64,000 nt of DNA from Cannabis sativa (Eukaryota > Streptophyta > Magnoliopsida > Rosales > Cannabaceae), in contig NC_083609.1 of NCBI RefSeq assembly GCF_029168945.1, positions 24,797,501 through 24,861,500 on the forward strand, given 5' to 3'. The position numbers and the translations under genes were made by a program. Shown in pieces: positions 1-12,507 of the stretch. The stretch's first letter is position 1. Each line of letters begins with the position of its first letter. Below the pieces are notes generated by a model. It made no database searches. It saw only the letters and a program-made list of their open reading frames with translations, and was not told the DNA's origin.

Positions 1-195
1 ACTTTACAGTTTGTCGGACTATATCTTTATGAACCAGCATTTTCACACGGACAATTATATGTTGCTTTATCTAGAGCAAAAACAAGTGATGCTATCAAAA
101 TTCTTGTGAAACCAATTTCTGATAATACAATTCATGAAAGTTGTACAAAGAATATTGTTTACAATGAAATTTTATCTTTAGTTAATTGCTCTTGA
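1..195 (+). CDS. Helitron Pif1-like helicase, C-terminal end (partial)
   Basis: Frame 1 is open from the window edge to TGA at 193-195, giving the last 64 residues. The motif SHGQLYVALSRAKT (residues 17-30) is the conserved helicase motif VI region of Helitron and Pif1 helicases, in which the arginine of LSR contacts ATP. About 35 residues follow, including an ILVKP strand, which is a usual length for the tail of this family. The protein would unwind DNA during rolling-circle transposition. The Rep and upstream helicase parts are off the window, so intactness cannot be judged. Identification rests on this one motif plus the downstream Helitron context. Confidence 0.85.
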   Translation, partial: TLQFVGLYLYEPAFSHGQLYVALSRAKTSDAIKILVKPISDNTIHESCTKNIVYNEILSLVNCS

Positions 196-1879
196 AACAT
201 ATTTACTTAATAATGATGCGCTTTCAGTTAAGAATATTACTATTATTTTTATTAATCTTTTCGGTAACCACGTAAGTACTATGCCAATTTATATTTGTAG
301 ATATCTTTTAGATTAATACACTTTAAATATTAGTTCCAATCTTATAATTTTCAAGTAGAAATTATTTTAGTGTAGCTTGATAGTTCCTTATTAACTCTTA
401 TCTTCTTTTTTCTTCATAAGCTTTGCTGAGTCCTTTTCAAGGCAGGTCATATGATAATTTGGACTTTATAGGAATTCCTTGCACACTTATTGTGAGTATC
501 TTTAATTTTGTACCAATTACACATTGATTATACTTATTTATTGTATATTGCTCATGATATACTATAAATTGGCTAAGGAGACTTTATAAAAGATTTCTAA
601 CTAATTACTAATCATTGTTATCAGCTGGTTTAAATTTAAAAATATTTGGGTAACAAGTCAAGTTTTCTGAATTGGTGGAGATTTGAAAATATATTGTGAG
701 TAGCATATAAAGACGAGGAAATCAACCCTAAATAGTCATGTATGTAAGTTCTTTTTATCTTTTTTATGATTTATGATATATATTGATTTGTTGCTTTCTA
801 GGAATATCAATTAGTAATTTGATAAAGATGCATGTTATTAATCAATATTCTTAAGTTTCAACTTTTTAACTTAGTCATTTTATCATTATATTTTTTTTTT
901 TATACAGGACATACATATATACCTTACATTTTACATACATCCTTACATCTTACTTACATATATAAAATCCTTTATATATATCCTAGATCCTACATCCTAA
1001 ACAATAAATTTATTATTCACCCAAAACTTCAACTACATAAAAAATTGTTACTATTCTTAGTTATATTTCAACTAGAATTGTAAATTGTTAAAAGTATTTT
1101 GGTTCAAGTAAAGATATGTATGCTAACTTTAAAAAAATCTTTCAAATTGCACTTGCTGTAAAATCTATTGCCCTTACTCTTATCCCAATCACCATACTTT
1201 TCTTCTGTTCTGGTTTTCAGAAAAAAAAAAAAACAAATCCAATCACCATACTTTCTTTTCCAACCACACCTTTTACCTTACCACTTTTCATGCAAAATAG
1301 TAATAAGGTTTTTGCCCCATACCTCTTTTTTACCAAATCCACTTTTTATCTTATCAAATTTCAAAATACAAATATATAAAATAATAATTCATTTGTTTTT
1401 TTTTTTTTGAAGGAAATAATTCATTTGTTAGTGATAAGTTTTATGTATATTTTTTTTCTCTTAAATATAAATAATTGTTTTACTTTCTCAGTTTTCTTTT
1501 AGTTAGTGTCACTTCAAATCATGTCAATACATATCATTCACTTAACTGTAACTATTTACAATCATCATTATTTTTTTTTTCCTTTTTTTTTTTTACTAAA
1601 AAAATTTACTTTATTCACATTATATAAATCACATTTCACTTAAGTGTCATTCACACATTCATATCCATAGGTTGAACTCTACACCCTTTTAGATTTTTCC
1701 CCAAAAAAAACGTGAACTCTCCTATACTTGTGATTGTCCAGACAAAACTTGTCTTCAAAACAGAAGGTAAAGATATTTGCTAACTTATGTTTATTTTTTT
1801 TCAAAAAAAATCTCAATATTATATATTTTATATTTTCTATGTAAAACATATTGATGTATGTTGCAGGAAAAGAATTGCA
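196..1879. other. Helitron spacer between helicase and RPA gene
   Basis: This stretch is very AT-rich with many T and A tracts. It has only short open frames of low-complexity composition and no recognisable domain. It probably holds the helicase 3' UTR and the RPA promoter. I see no clear regulatory site. Confidence 0.6.
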
Positions 1880-2395
1880 ATGGCAGAACTTTATAAACTT
1901 ATACCAGAGATTTCTCTTGGAGAAATGAATTGGACTGCCAAAGTTATTGTTGCTGAAAAATCAAACACAAAAACAGCAATACATAGTCCAACCAAATACA
2001 TGAATATGACACTTATTCATCCACAAGTATATTATCACTTTCTCTAATTTGTTTTGCTCATGTGATAATTTTTTTTTGTTTTTCATATTTTATTTTATAT
2101 ATGAAAGGTTTTTCACATTTTGTAGTTTTTCCTACGAAATTCTACTGTGTAACTTTTTTTTTTTAATCTCTAATAAAAATATAGGAGAACCAAGTGCAAG
2201 CAACGATCTATGAAGCAAATATTCTACCTTTTCAAGACACCCTGGAAGTATCAAAAACATACTTAATCTCGAATGCAACTGTGAAGCATACTAAACCTCA
2301 GTATAGAAAAGTTGCTGGAGATGTCCAATGGACTATAAATGGGAAAACAAAAGTAGAAGAGCTCAAAGAAAATCACAATGCTCTTTTATTTTCAA

Positions 2396-3620
2396 TGAAA
2401 TTCCGTATTTTAATATTCCCAGTTTGATTATTTAATTAAATGATTAATTAAATGCGGAATAATAAAACTGGTACTGAAAACAGTTTTCTGTAGTTACAGA
2501 ATGCAACTCTGTAACTCCAGAGAAACCCAGAAAAACAAACAGTGCATAAAAGTAAAAACACACAAGATTTTTGTACGTGGTTTCAACAATCCTTTCAGAT
2601 TGTTACTAGTCCACGGGGCCACGCCCAGAGATAAGATTCATTAGATCGGTATCAAAAATACAAAGTAATTGACTTATGCATAAATAGACTCCCTCTTATT
2701 GTATGCCGCAAGCTTGATGTATTCCACCTACTAACCGAATCTTGATAAAACTCCAAGAGCTCGAACTCCCTTCGATCACCTTGAAGAGTGCTTGAATCCT
2801 CCCGATTCAAGGCTTAAAGGCTATCTCCCGAAAGCCTATACAACCATCTCCCGAAGGTTGTGTGCTTGTATCCTCCCGATGCAAGACTTCAAAAGCAATC
2901 TCCCGAAAGCTTGTAAATACCCTTCTCCCGAAGGTGCACTGATGTTCTTCTTCGTTGTAGACTTGAATACAGACTCAAGACAATACAAACAACAAATAAA
3001 CAGAGTAAGAGTAGAACAACTCTTCTCTACAAATCAAAGACTCTCTTTTCTAAAGATATGAATGAAATTCAAAGATACAAGAGAGGTACCAAGAGAGGTA
3101 CTAAACAAAGACACTCTTTCCTTAAGATATGAAAGCAATTCTAAGTGTATGAAAGAGATACAAAACCTAGCTACTATAAGATGTATTTATAATGAATATA
3201 CATCTCATAGACAGCTTACATTCGGTCTGAACAAGACCTCAACCCACTAGAAACTTCCCTAAAATAATTCTTCAATCGATCCAGAATTTCCGTTTCGTAC
3301 ATACGTAATCGTGGGCAGTAACTACAACTTTCCTTTTATAGAAAAGGAAAGTCTAGCTCCGGTTTTCTCTTCAAGAAACCTGATCTTAGAAAATGGGAAA
3401 CTCAACACAAGATCAGAATAACAGCTGGTTAGATAAAAAACGAAATGGGTAACCAAACTTACCATTTTTACCTTTTTTCCAAAAATAGGAAAGCTAGACA
3501 ACTTTCCTTTCAAGTTTGATTTACACAAATATGGAAACCAAATCAATATATGCCAGCCGAAATATACATTAAATAATAAAATATTTTTGTCAATTAAATA
3601 TGCCAAAAATGGAATTAACA
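2396..3620 (-). repeat. Copia A 3' LTR
   Basis: A 1,225-bp LTR, TG...CA. It matches 12148-13366 along its whole length. The differences are mostly where one copy has CAG or CTG and the other has CG or CGG, for example around 2467-2555 against 12218-12300. It holds the stem-loop array at 2761-2935 and the palindromic TATA region at 3328-3351. Confidence 0.96.
2761..2935 (-). repeat. Stem-loop array in Copia A 3' LTR
   Basis: Consecutive short inverted repeats all carry CTCCC (sense strand GGGAG) in the loop: arms 2791-2798/2804-2811, 2818-2822/2833-2837, 2840-2845/2856-2861, 2865-2872/2878-2885, 2893-2896/2909-2912 and 2921-2925/2930-2934, plus a short one at 2761-2775. Stem sequences are unrelated between units but each pairs with itself. 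In the RNA sense most loops read C-GGGA-G, the GNRA tetraloop form. Confidence 0.8.
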
Positions 3621-3632
3621 ATCTCCCCCTTT
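3621..3632 (-). other. Copia A polypurine tract
   Basis: On the minus strand the bases just before the 3' LTR read AAAGGGGGAGAT, a purine run expected to prime plus-strand DNA synthesis. Confidence 0.85.
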
Positions 3633-4026
3633 GGCACTTTGATTGACAAAACATTTTATTATGAGAAAACCTGCATCAAGTGTTAGAAACCAAAGCAAAT
3701 AGCTTTTTAAAGATACAAGAGTATAGAAAATACTCCCCCTGCATGAAAGCTCTCTAACACATAAAACATATAACTTTTTTTGGACGGAAAAGCTTGCAAA
3801 CCGAAGAACACAACTTTTTAAACGGAAAAGTGTTAAACCACAAACAAGCAACTCCCCCTAAAACCAAGGGTCCAGAGTTGAAACAAAGAGTTCAATGAAT
3901 CCAAAAAAATATGACTACTCCCCCTTTTTGTCTATCAAGGAGCCAAAGATAACAAAAACAAACAAGAACAAAGTCATAGATTCAAATAAACATTAATAAA
4001 AAGCAAAAGATAAAAGATTGAACCAC
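3633..4026. other. Copia A region between extra ORF and polypurine tract
   Basis: Non-coding. It is marked by repeated purine-rich minus-strand runs (plus-strand CTCCCCCT-like blocks near 3731, 3851 and 3916), which resemble extra copies of the polypurine tract. Confidence 0.5.
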
Positions 4027-5703
4027 TTATTCATCATCATTGGGTCGGAAGTATTTCATGATGCTGTCCATCTTCCTAAGAAGCAAGGCCTGACTTGTCT
4101 CCATTCTTCCCAAACGCAAGTTGAAATCTGCCATTTCTGTAGAAGCAGAAGTGGAAGCAGATCCAACAGCAGGATCAATTGTAAGACCAGGGGAGGCAGA
4201 CCGAGCCTTTCTCTGAGCAGCTTTTCCTTGAGGAGGCTTCTCAGGAATTTTGAAAGTGGTTCCAACAGCATCTCAATTGATTCATTCTCAAGAATCAATT
4301 CCTCTTGATCAGATAAAATTTTATAGATTAAGTGAGGAAAAATGAGATTGAGCCTAGGTTTCTTACCCTTTCGAAGAGAGACAATTTGCTCCCAAATCAT
4401 GTCAGCCAAATCAATTTTAGCACCAATTGAAACTTTATATAAAAAGAAAGCAAGTTCATTTGAAACATTTACCGGATTGGAGCAAGGAAACCAATTGGAT
4501 AGGGCAAACCTCATGAGAGCAGCATGTTGATAGGTGAGTTGAGACATATGCATGGTGTCGGAGAGTTCAATTTCATTATCACCAGAGAGATAACCGAACA
4601 CCTTTTGACGATCAAACTCCACATCAGTTGGCTCAATTCCCATAGGCAAATTGAGAGCCTCAGCAACATCCTTCACAGTGAAGGAATACCAGTGTCCTCT
4701 GACAAAAACTTTGCCAAACATGAAAGAGTCCTCATCGAGAAACTCATCAGTGATGTTAGCATAAAATTCCTTCACAATTCTATCCACATACCCATCAAAA
4801 CCGATCAAGGTATCTACCCATTGTCTTTCTTTCAACATGTTATACACTCCAAAAGGTTTATGAGCAATAACATTAAAATTTTTCTCCACAGTAAAATTCC
4901 TATTCTCATAGAATTTCATATCTCTAGCATGATCATTATAACAAAAATAATGAGAGTGAGGCTTGAAGTTATCAAGAGAAATACCCGAGGGCCTCTGTCT
5001 TTTCTGTGGAAGAACAAGATTAGAGACAATGGGCCTTTTTCCTTTGTCCTTCTTTGGAACAAGCGGGAGGCACCGGAGCGGTCAGTGACGGGCTCGGTTT
5101 CGGTTCTTCACTCTCGAATCCGGAATCATCAACAACGGGAAGATCTTTGGGCACAAATTCTTCACTTGAATCGGACAAGCCCTTCGAATCATGATCTTCC
5201 TCACTTTCTTCGGTTCGAATCCGAGGAAGAGACCGAAGGGGGATTCTCCTTGAGATTTTTGGCCTTTGAAGATGAAGAAACCACCTTTTTCCCTTTGGAT
5301 GCAATTTTAGGTTTAACCACTTGAGGCTTTGAAGGAGTGGAAACCTTGGACCTTGTTCGAGAACTCACCGTGGGCAAGGTCACCAAAGCTTGGTCGACAT
5401 TAGGAGCACCATTCGAAGAGGAGGACTTCGACAATGTGTGATCGGATGAATGGGATTCATCATGATCACCCAACCCAGGTGTTGGAGAAGCAATAGGCGA
5501 GGCACCAACAAGAGGAGATGAAAATTTTGCCACTGATTTTCGAGCTTGGGTCTTCGATTTCTTGGCAGACTTCGTCGGAGCAGAGGACGAACCAGAAGCT
5601 CCGGTTCTTTGGAGCGAGGCGGCGCAGGCGGAGACACCGGTGAAGCAGAAGCAGAGCCACGAATGGGCTTCTTGGATGGTTGGGCATTCTTAGTTTTGGC
5701 CAT
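4027..5703 (-). pseudogene. Copia A extra ORF after pol (plant-transposon domain)
   Basis: Starts MAKTKNAQPSKK at 5703, then continues through four frames: a Ser/Lys/Pro-rich disordered part (5533-5201), an acidic Glu/Ser part (5304-5020) and a folded part (about 5000-4270). The folded part carries GFDGYVDRIVKEFYANI, FVRGHWYSFTVKDVAEALNL and FALSNWFPCSNPVNVS. This layout resembles the 'putative plant transposon protein' domain, which I name from memory. The true C-terminus is in another frame from about 4270 and ends RPNDDE at TAA 4027-4029; it is hydrophilic. The position matches the env-like slot of SIRE elements, but no signal peptide or membrane segment is seen in the corrected frames. 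Function unknown. Confidence 0.7.
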
Positions 5704-7220
5704 TTTTTCTTTGAAACCCTAGAACACAAACCCTCTTACTTTGAACAATGTTAGACTTTTGAGAGAAAACAATAAAAAGAGAAGAGAGAGATGTGATCGT
5801 GGGATAATGGGGAGTTGAGAATATATAACTTCCAATTTTAAATGCCCAAAATTTAAAAAAAACTGAAAAAGGAAGGAACTTCCTTACCTTTGACCCACGT
5901 GTGGAGAGGAAAAAAGGAAACCAAAAAACATTTTTCAAAGTTTGGTCAATGTTTCCTTAAATGAAAAAAGGAAACCAACAATCCCCACAAAATCTAAGAA
6001 TTTAAAGGCCCTTACCAAAACCGAAATTGCCACCAAAAAGGAAACCAACAAATAATTAATTATTTAATTACAAGTTTCCTATACACACCAAAAAGACCAA
6101 ATCTCCACAAATAAAGGAAACATTCTAAAATAAATACAATTAAAACATGTTTCCATAAAGTAAGAAAATAAAAGAAAAAAATATACAAGGATTCGAAAAA
6201 GAATTCGAAAAAAAAAAAAAAAATATGCCCCCCTTTTTCTTTTATTTTTTCAGAAAATGCCCTCCAAAGAAGAAGAAGAAAAAAAAATTGCAAATAAGGA
6301 ACAAGAGAACACACCAAGACACAAAAGCACTAATCACCACTTAAGAGCAAAAATTGTGTCTAAGAATATAATGAAACATAACAAAAAAATAACAAAATTT
6401 TTAACAAAGCTCACTTGACAACTCGATCACGAACCTTTTTTTTTTTTTTTTTTTTTTTTTTATTTTTTTTTATTTTTTGATTAAAAGACAGAAAAATAAA
6501 ATAACCTTGATATTTTTGCAATTAGAATTCACAATGTCCATTTGTCTTTGTCCCTGATGAAAAAATCAAACTCATAAGAATAATCAGAAATTATTTTATC
6601 AAACTGATGAAGTAATAGAATGAGGTCATACCGGTTCACAGGAAAAATTGACTCCATCACCAAGAATATTAAAGCACATCAAACAGTATGTAATAGCTTT
6701 ATAACACCATTTTCGAGAATAAACAAATTTTACCACAAACTGTGTCAAGCATTAGTGTGTGAAAGTGTAAGCAGGGAACATTGCCCAATTTGTCAAAAAG
6801 ACTTTTTCTGATAAATTGTACCCATAGGAGACGCTGTCACACTACCTCAATGGTAGCCCTTTTCAATGGTAGCGTATCTTCTACATAACTCCTAATTACA
6901 TAGTTCCAACTTACTCAGAGATGGCTTTCACACATTGAGATAGGTAGCTCTATTCATCCAATGGAGCTTGAATACACAGTTTTTTGAACAACAAAATTCG
7001 AAAATGGTAGCTTACATAACACTGTTTGATGAACCTGAATATTCCTGTGAGGAGTGGACAATTTTCCTGACAAACATGTATGACATCATAATATTACAAC
7101 ATTAGCAATAAAATAGTGACTGAAATTCTTATAAGGTTGAAATTTTCTTCTAGGACAAAGACAAGACATTATGAACTCTAAGACAACTCAAAAATCAAGG
7201 ATTATGGAAAAATAAAAGCA
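5704..7220. other. Copia A spacer between pol and the extra ORF
   Basis: About 1.5 kb of AT-rich DNA with long T or A tracts (notably 6437-6478) and no convincing coding frame. Copia elements with a third ORF usually have such a spacer. I see no splice sites that I can assign. Confidence 0.55.
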
Positions 7221-7726
7221 TTAAACAGTACAAACCCCTAAGGATTTCCTTAGAGAAATAAATCGGACCGAGTCAAGAGCTTTAGTAAAAATATCTGCAA
7301 TTTGTTTGCTAGTTTCAACATATTCTAAGACAAGAATTTTATTTTCCACAAGCTCTCTAATAAAGTGATGACGAATGTCTATGTGCTTAGTGCGAGAGTG
7401 TTGAACAGGATTCTTAGAAATGTTTATAGCACTAGTGTTATCACAAAAAATGGTTAAAGTTTTCAAATCAAACCCATAATCTGCCATCATTTGTTTCATC
7501 CATAACAATTTGGTACAACAACTACCCGCAAAGAATATACTCGGCCTACTGCGTGGACGGAGAGATTGAGTTTTGCTTCGCTATGCCATGAAACCAAATT
7601 GTTTCCAAGATAGAAACATCCACCACTAGTACTTTTTCTATCATCGGCATTACCTCGCCCAATCAGCATCACTAAAGCAAACAAGGTTAGAATTAGTGTC
7701 TTTTGAAAACCAAATCCCAAAATCAA
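7221..7726 (-). pseudogene. Copia A pol: RNase H
   Basis: Two overlapping frames. 7726-7496 holds DDRKSTSGGCFYLGNNLVSW, and 7508-7221 holds WMKQMMADYGF, IFCDNTSAINISKNP, SRTKHIDIRHHFIRE and ADIFTKAL, the usual copia RNase H order and end. Between them (about 7500-7590) the expected AEAEY block is scrambled across frames around several CAG/CTG-like positions. RNase H removes the RNA template during cDNA synthesis. The terminal stop at 7221 is the natural pol end. Confidence 0.88.
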
Positions 7727-8910
7727 TAGTGCTATTTACATAGCGAATGATTCTTTTCACAGCAGAAAGATGGGATTCCATGGGATTAGCCTGATAACGT
7801 GCACAAACACCAACACTATAGCAAATATCAGGACGACTAGCAGTAAGATAAAGCAAACTTCCTATCATACTTCGATACAAAGTTTGATCTACCTTTACTC
7901 CTTGTTCATCTTTGCTTAATTTCAAAGTTGTGCTCATGGGAGTGTTGGTATGTTTGGCTTTCTCAAGGCCAAACTTTTTCACCAAATTCTTTGCATACTT
8001 GCTTTGAGTGACAAAAGTTCCCTCATCTGATTGCTTCACTTGAAGACCGAGAAAATAAGTGAGTTCACCTACCATACTCATTTCGAACTCCTTTTGCATT
8101 TGGGAAACAAAAACACACTTCGAGTTAGAAGTAGAGCCAAACACAATATCATCAACATATATTTGAGCAACAATCACATCAGAATTAATGTTTTTGATGA
8201 AAAGTGTTTTATCAACATTTCCTCTCTTGTAATCATGAGAAAGCAAGAATTCAGTTAGACGCTCATACCAAGCACGTGGTGCTTGTTTTAGACCATACAA
8301 AGCCTTGTCTAACTTATAAACATGATCAGGAAAATGTGGATCCTCAAACCCTTTAGGTTGTTCCACATACACTTCTTCTTTTAACAGCCCATTCAAGAAA
8401 GCGGATTTGACATCCATTTGATACAATTTAATACCAAGAATGCAAGCTATGGAAAGAAGTAACCTGATCGATTCCAGTCTAGCTACTGGAGCAAATGTTT
8501 CATCAAAGTCAACACCCTCAACTTGAGTGTATCCTTGGGCAACTAACCTTGCCTTGTTTCGAATGATAGTGCCAAACTCATCACTCTTATTTTTGAAGAT
8601 CCACTTGGTTCCAATGATGTTCACAAACGGTGGTCTTGGAATCATTTTCCAGACTTTGTTTCGAACAAGGCGATGAAGCTCATCCTGCATAGCTAAAAAC
8701 CAATCTTCATCCATTAAAGCTTCTTTTACAGATTTAGGTTCTAAAGAAGAAATAAAACATAAGAATTGAATTATATTGGCATATTTTCTTCTTGTAACCA
8801 TGCTCTCATCCAAGTTTCCAAGGATGAGATCTGAAGGATGATTCTTTTTAACCCTGGAGGATGGTTCCCTTCGTATTGGATCGGTGATTGAATTTAAAGG
8901 ATACTCGGAT
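7650..8910 (-). pseudogene. Copia A pol: reverse transcriptase
   Basis: An open frame of 387 codons from 8813. The frame actually reads through from about 8905, after a shift that joins the integrase tail (TDPIRREPSS, then LILGNLDESMVTRRK). RVT_2 landmarks: GTKWIFKNK, KARLVAQGYTQVEGVDFDE, LYQMDVKSAFLNG, LYGLKQAPRAWYE and the catalytic box QIYVDDIVFGS (YVDD). The palm ends with FLGLQVKQ. The reading frame stops at 7650 (DADWAR, stop) where RNase H should continue. Apart from the shift at each end the catalytic region looks complete. Confidence 0.92.
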
Positions 8911-8999
8911 TCTTTTGTTGTTGGATTTTACTGTAGCAACAGATTCTGCACAAGATAACCTCGACGATCGCTTCGAAGCTTCGTCAGGTTCCTTTTCCT

Positions 9000-10695
9000 C
9001 AAAGACGGGTTTTTCAAGCAAATCTTCAATCCGTTCTTCTGTGGAAAACTCTGAAAAATCTTTTAGATCATCAACAACAACATTAGCAGATTCCATAACA
9101 GTTTGGGTTCTCATGTTATACACACGATATGCCCTACTATTTGTGGAATATCCTAAGAAAACACCTTCATCACTTTTAGAATCAAATTTACCAATGTAAT
9201 CCCGATCTCGTAAAATATAACACTTACATCCGAACACATGAAAGTGACTTACATTTGGTTTCTTACCTTTCCGCATTTCATATGGTGTTTTGTGAGTACC
9301 GGGCGCAAGAATACTCGTTGATGGTATAGCAAGCGGTGTTAATGGCTTCGGCCCAAAGGCGCTTTGTGAGCTTCTTGCTATTCAACATTACTCTAGCCAT
9401 TTCTCGCTAGAGTACGATTCTTTCTTTCAACCACTCCATTTTGTGGAGGAGTTTTAGGAGCGAGAAAATTCATGAGAAATACCGTTAGCTTTACAAAATT
9501 CATCATATACGGTATTTTCAAATTCCTTACCATGATCACTCCTAATCCTAACAATTTTGCCAATGTTACAATCTTTTTCAACTCGTAATTTCAAACACGT
9601 AGTTTGGAAAGCTTCAAAAGTATCGCATTTTTCTCTCAAAAAATCCACCCATGAGAATCGAGAAAAATCATCAACACAAACAAAAATATATCTTTTACCA
9701 TTTAAGCTTTCTACCCGGATTGGACCCATTAAGTCCATGTGCAAGAGTTCGAGAACTGCGGAAGTATTCACATCCGGGACACTCTTGTGAGAAATTTTCG
9801 GTTGCTTACCTAACCGGCATGGACCACATTTTCCCAATGACTCTTTACCTAATTTAGGTAATCCTCGAACAATCCCCGAAACAGATAATTTTTTCGCATT
9901 TTTAAAGTGAATGTGACCAAGTTTTTCATGCCATAGGTCAGTAACATTTTCAATGACAGAATGACAAGTGGCATGCGTAGTGAGAGTATAACAGTTATCA
10001 CTAGATCGCAGCCCTTGTAACACAATTTCATCAAGAATATTATATACATAGCAATGATTGCTATCAAAGCTCACAAGATAACCCCGATCACAAATCTGAC
10101 TAATGCTAAGTAGATTAGCTTTTAGTCCTTCAACCAACATGACATTCTTTAGTTTAGGAAGCCCTTCGAACTTGAGAGTTCCCATTCCTATGACTTTACC
10201 AGTAAGACCGTTACCAAATGTAACTCCTCCACAGTCCATTGGTCTTATGTTCACAAGAAATTCTTTTTCACCTGTCATGTGTTTGGAACAACCACTATCA
10301 AAATACCACATGTTAGAAGCAACAGTTTTAAAACAAGTAGAACCTACCAAGCATTTGTTTTTGACAACCCATTTTTGTTTTTGTAAAACATGTTTATTTC
10401 CAATGTAATTAGATTTAAACATGTTATGCATGGTTATGCATTTAGGTCGAATGTGACCTTTTACTCCACAAAAATGGCAAATAGGAATGAAACGTCTTCC
10501 TTTCCCTTTGAAGTTGTCAAACTTACCGTGATGCTTCTTTTCTGTAACAACAGAGTGCTTTCTTTGTCGAGACGAGACTGCGAGGTAGAAACAGTTCTTC
10601 CGAAACAAAACTATTAGTAGTATTAGACACGGAGTTGATTTGGAACATAACCCGGCCAGCATGATTGGTTTGGCCAGATTTTTGAATTTTTTCAA
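9000..10695 (-). pseudogene. Copia A pol: protease and integrase
   Basis: The frame 10695-9454 holds a second zinc knuckle (CHFCGVKGHIRPKC), the aspartic protease active site (MWYFDSGCSKHMTG, catalytic D with SG), the GAG-pre-integrase motif (LWHEKLGHIHFKNAKKL, the HHCC start) and the integrase core (LLHMDLMGPI, catalytic D; IRSDHGKEFEN, second D). The third acidic region continues in another frame at 9581-9393 (PPQNGVVERKNRTLA, catalytic E), and the integrase C-terminal part (VFGCKCYILRDRDY) in a third frame at 9276-8848. Frame changes near 10590, 9460 and 9390-9280 break it. The enzyme would cut the polyprotein and insert cDNA. The frame entering at 10695 is correct only from about 10580 on. 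Confidence 0.88.
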
Positions 10696-10982
10696 AGATA
10701 GTGGAACCTGGATTTAACATTTTAACATTCTTTTTAATGTTATCAATTTCCTTGGTTAAAGAAATAATTTTTGACTCTTTTAAGGACAATTCAGATTCAC
10801 AACATTTGAGTTTATCTTCCAACTCATTAATGTTGTTACACAAAATTTTATTATCTTTAACCAGGGAGCGATTTTCAGCACTAGTTTCCAACCACTTACC
10901 AAACATTACCTTGTAGGATTCAATCATGGAATCCTCATCAATTTCTGACTCATCTGATTCGGATCTGGATTCTTCCTTGTTG

Positions 10983-12083
10983 TCATTGATCAGGATATTG
11001 TTCAAGCAAATGCTTTTTCCTTTTTCCCTGCAAATTTCTTGACAAAACACTTGTTAGGACAACTTTTTCTTTTTCATCCTTACTACTCTCAGAATCATCA
11101 CTCCAAGTAACATTCAATCCCTTTTTATTTTTCTTTAAGGTATTAGCACATTCAGATTGAGTGTGACCAAAACCTTCACATTCTCTGCATTTAATACCTT
11201 TTTTATTGTTAGATGGAAAAGGTTTAGAGGGAATGTTACCAGAAATGTTACCTTTTGGGTTCTTTGAAAAGAACTTTTTATTTCCACCGCATTTCAAGAA
11301 TTTTTGGAAATTTTTTGCCAATAGAACCATTTCATCATCATTTTCATCATCAGAAACAATATTTTCAGAAGCATTAAAGGCAATACCTTTGCTTTTCTCA
11401 TTCGAGAGATTTTGCTTACTCTTTTTCTTGATTTGTTGATTCAACTCAAAGGTTCTTAAAGATCCCATGAGTTCCTCAACCTTCATTTTGCCAAAATCTT
11501 TTGCCTCTTCCATTGCAAGCAATTTTGTATCAAACCTGTCAGGAAGAACTCGAACAATTTTTCGAACCAAGACAGATTCATCTAGTTTTTCTCCCAAGGC
11601 AAAAAACTCATTAGAAATATCAGATAATCTTTCATAGAAATCATTTAAAGTTTCAGTATCTGACATTCTCAATTCATCAAATCTAGTTTGAAGCATGGTA
11701 AATCGTGATCTCTTTACCTCAGCAGTACCTTCAAATTGAATTTGAAGGATTTCCCATGCTTCTTTTGCAGATTCACAAGATGAGATTAATTTAATAAAAC
11801 CTTCACCAACACCATTAAAAATAGCATGTAAAGCCTTATTATTATAACCAGACTGTTTTTCATCTTCAGTGGTCCAACTGAGTTCAGATTTTACCTGAGT
11901 ATTACCTTTTTCATCATTTTCAGTAGGTTGAGACCAACCTGTAAGAATAGCTCTCCATGCTTTCTCATCTTGCGATTTGATGAAAGCTCTCATCCTGACC
12001 TTCCAATAAGGATAATTCGACTCATTCAATAGAGGAGGTCTAGAGATGGAACTTCCTTCTGCAAACAAAGACATCTCACACAA
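10983..12083 (-). pseudogene. Copia A gag (nucleocapsid-capsid)
   Basis: Starts MCEMSLFAEGSS at 12083 and stays open for 366 codons. It has a UBN2-type copia gag core (around LNESNYPYWKVRMRAFIKSQ and the LNDFYERLSDI region). Near residues 300-314 it has a CCHC zinc knuckle, CRECEGFGHTQSEC, for RNA packaging. A Lys-rich stretch precedes the knuckle. After about residue 335 the frame no longer matches the continuation, which is open at 11050-10523 in another frame (an acidic, Glu/Ser-rich, coiled-coil linker). One shift near 11040-10990 therefore breaks gag-pol. In a working element this protein forms the cytoplasmic particle. Confidence 0.88.
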
Positions 12084-12133
12084 AACAAGTTAAACGGAAT
12101 AACCTCAAGATCTCACTAAGAATTTAGTGACTT

Positions 12134-12145
12134 GCTCTGATACCA
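12134..12145 (-). other. Copia A primer binding site
   Basis: On the minus strand, two bases after the 5' LTR end, the sequence reads TGGTATCAGAGC. This is complementary to the 3' end of plant initiator tRNA-Met, the usual primer of copia reverse transcription. Confidence 0.92.
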
Positions 12146-12507
12146 ATTGAAATTCCGTATTTTAATATTCCCAGTTTGATTATTTAATTAAATGATTAAT
12201 TAAATGCGGAATAATAAAGCGGTGCGAAAACGATTTTACGTAGTTACGAATGCAACTCGTAACTCCGGAGAAACCCGGAAAAACAAACGGTGCATAAAAG
12301 TAAAAACACACAAGATTTTTGTACGTGGTTTCAACAATCCTTTCGCATTGTTACTAGTCCACGGGGCCACGCCAGAGATAAGATTCATTAGATCGGTATC
12401 AAAAATACAAAGTAATTGACTTATGCATAAATAGACTCCCTCTTATTGTATGCCGCAAGCTTGATGTATTCCACCTACTAACCGAATCTTGATAAAACTC
12501 CAAGAGC

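Noticed and set aside
832..1410. Short Phe/Leu/Ile-rich ORFs in the Helitron spacer
   Set aside because: They are AT-rich low-complexity frames with no domain, splice context or start support.
2761..2935. CRISPR-like array (short repeats with variable spacers)
   Set aside because: The repeated word is only 8 bp, spacing is uneven, units are hairpins in a plant LTR, and there are no cas genes.
4056..4270. Leu-rich, membrane-like C-terminus of the extra Copia A ORF (env-like transmembrane helix)
   Set aside because: The hydrophobic stretch arises in a shifted frame. The neighbouring frame gives a hydrophilic continuation ending RPNDDE and is the better one.
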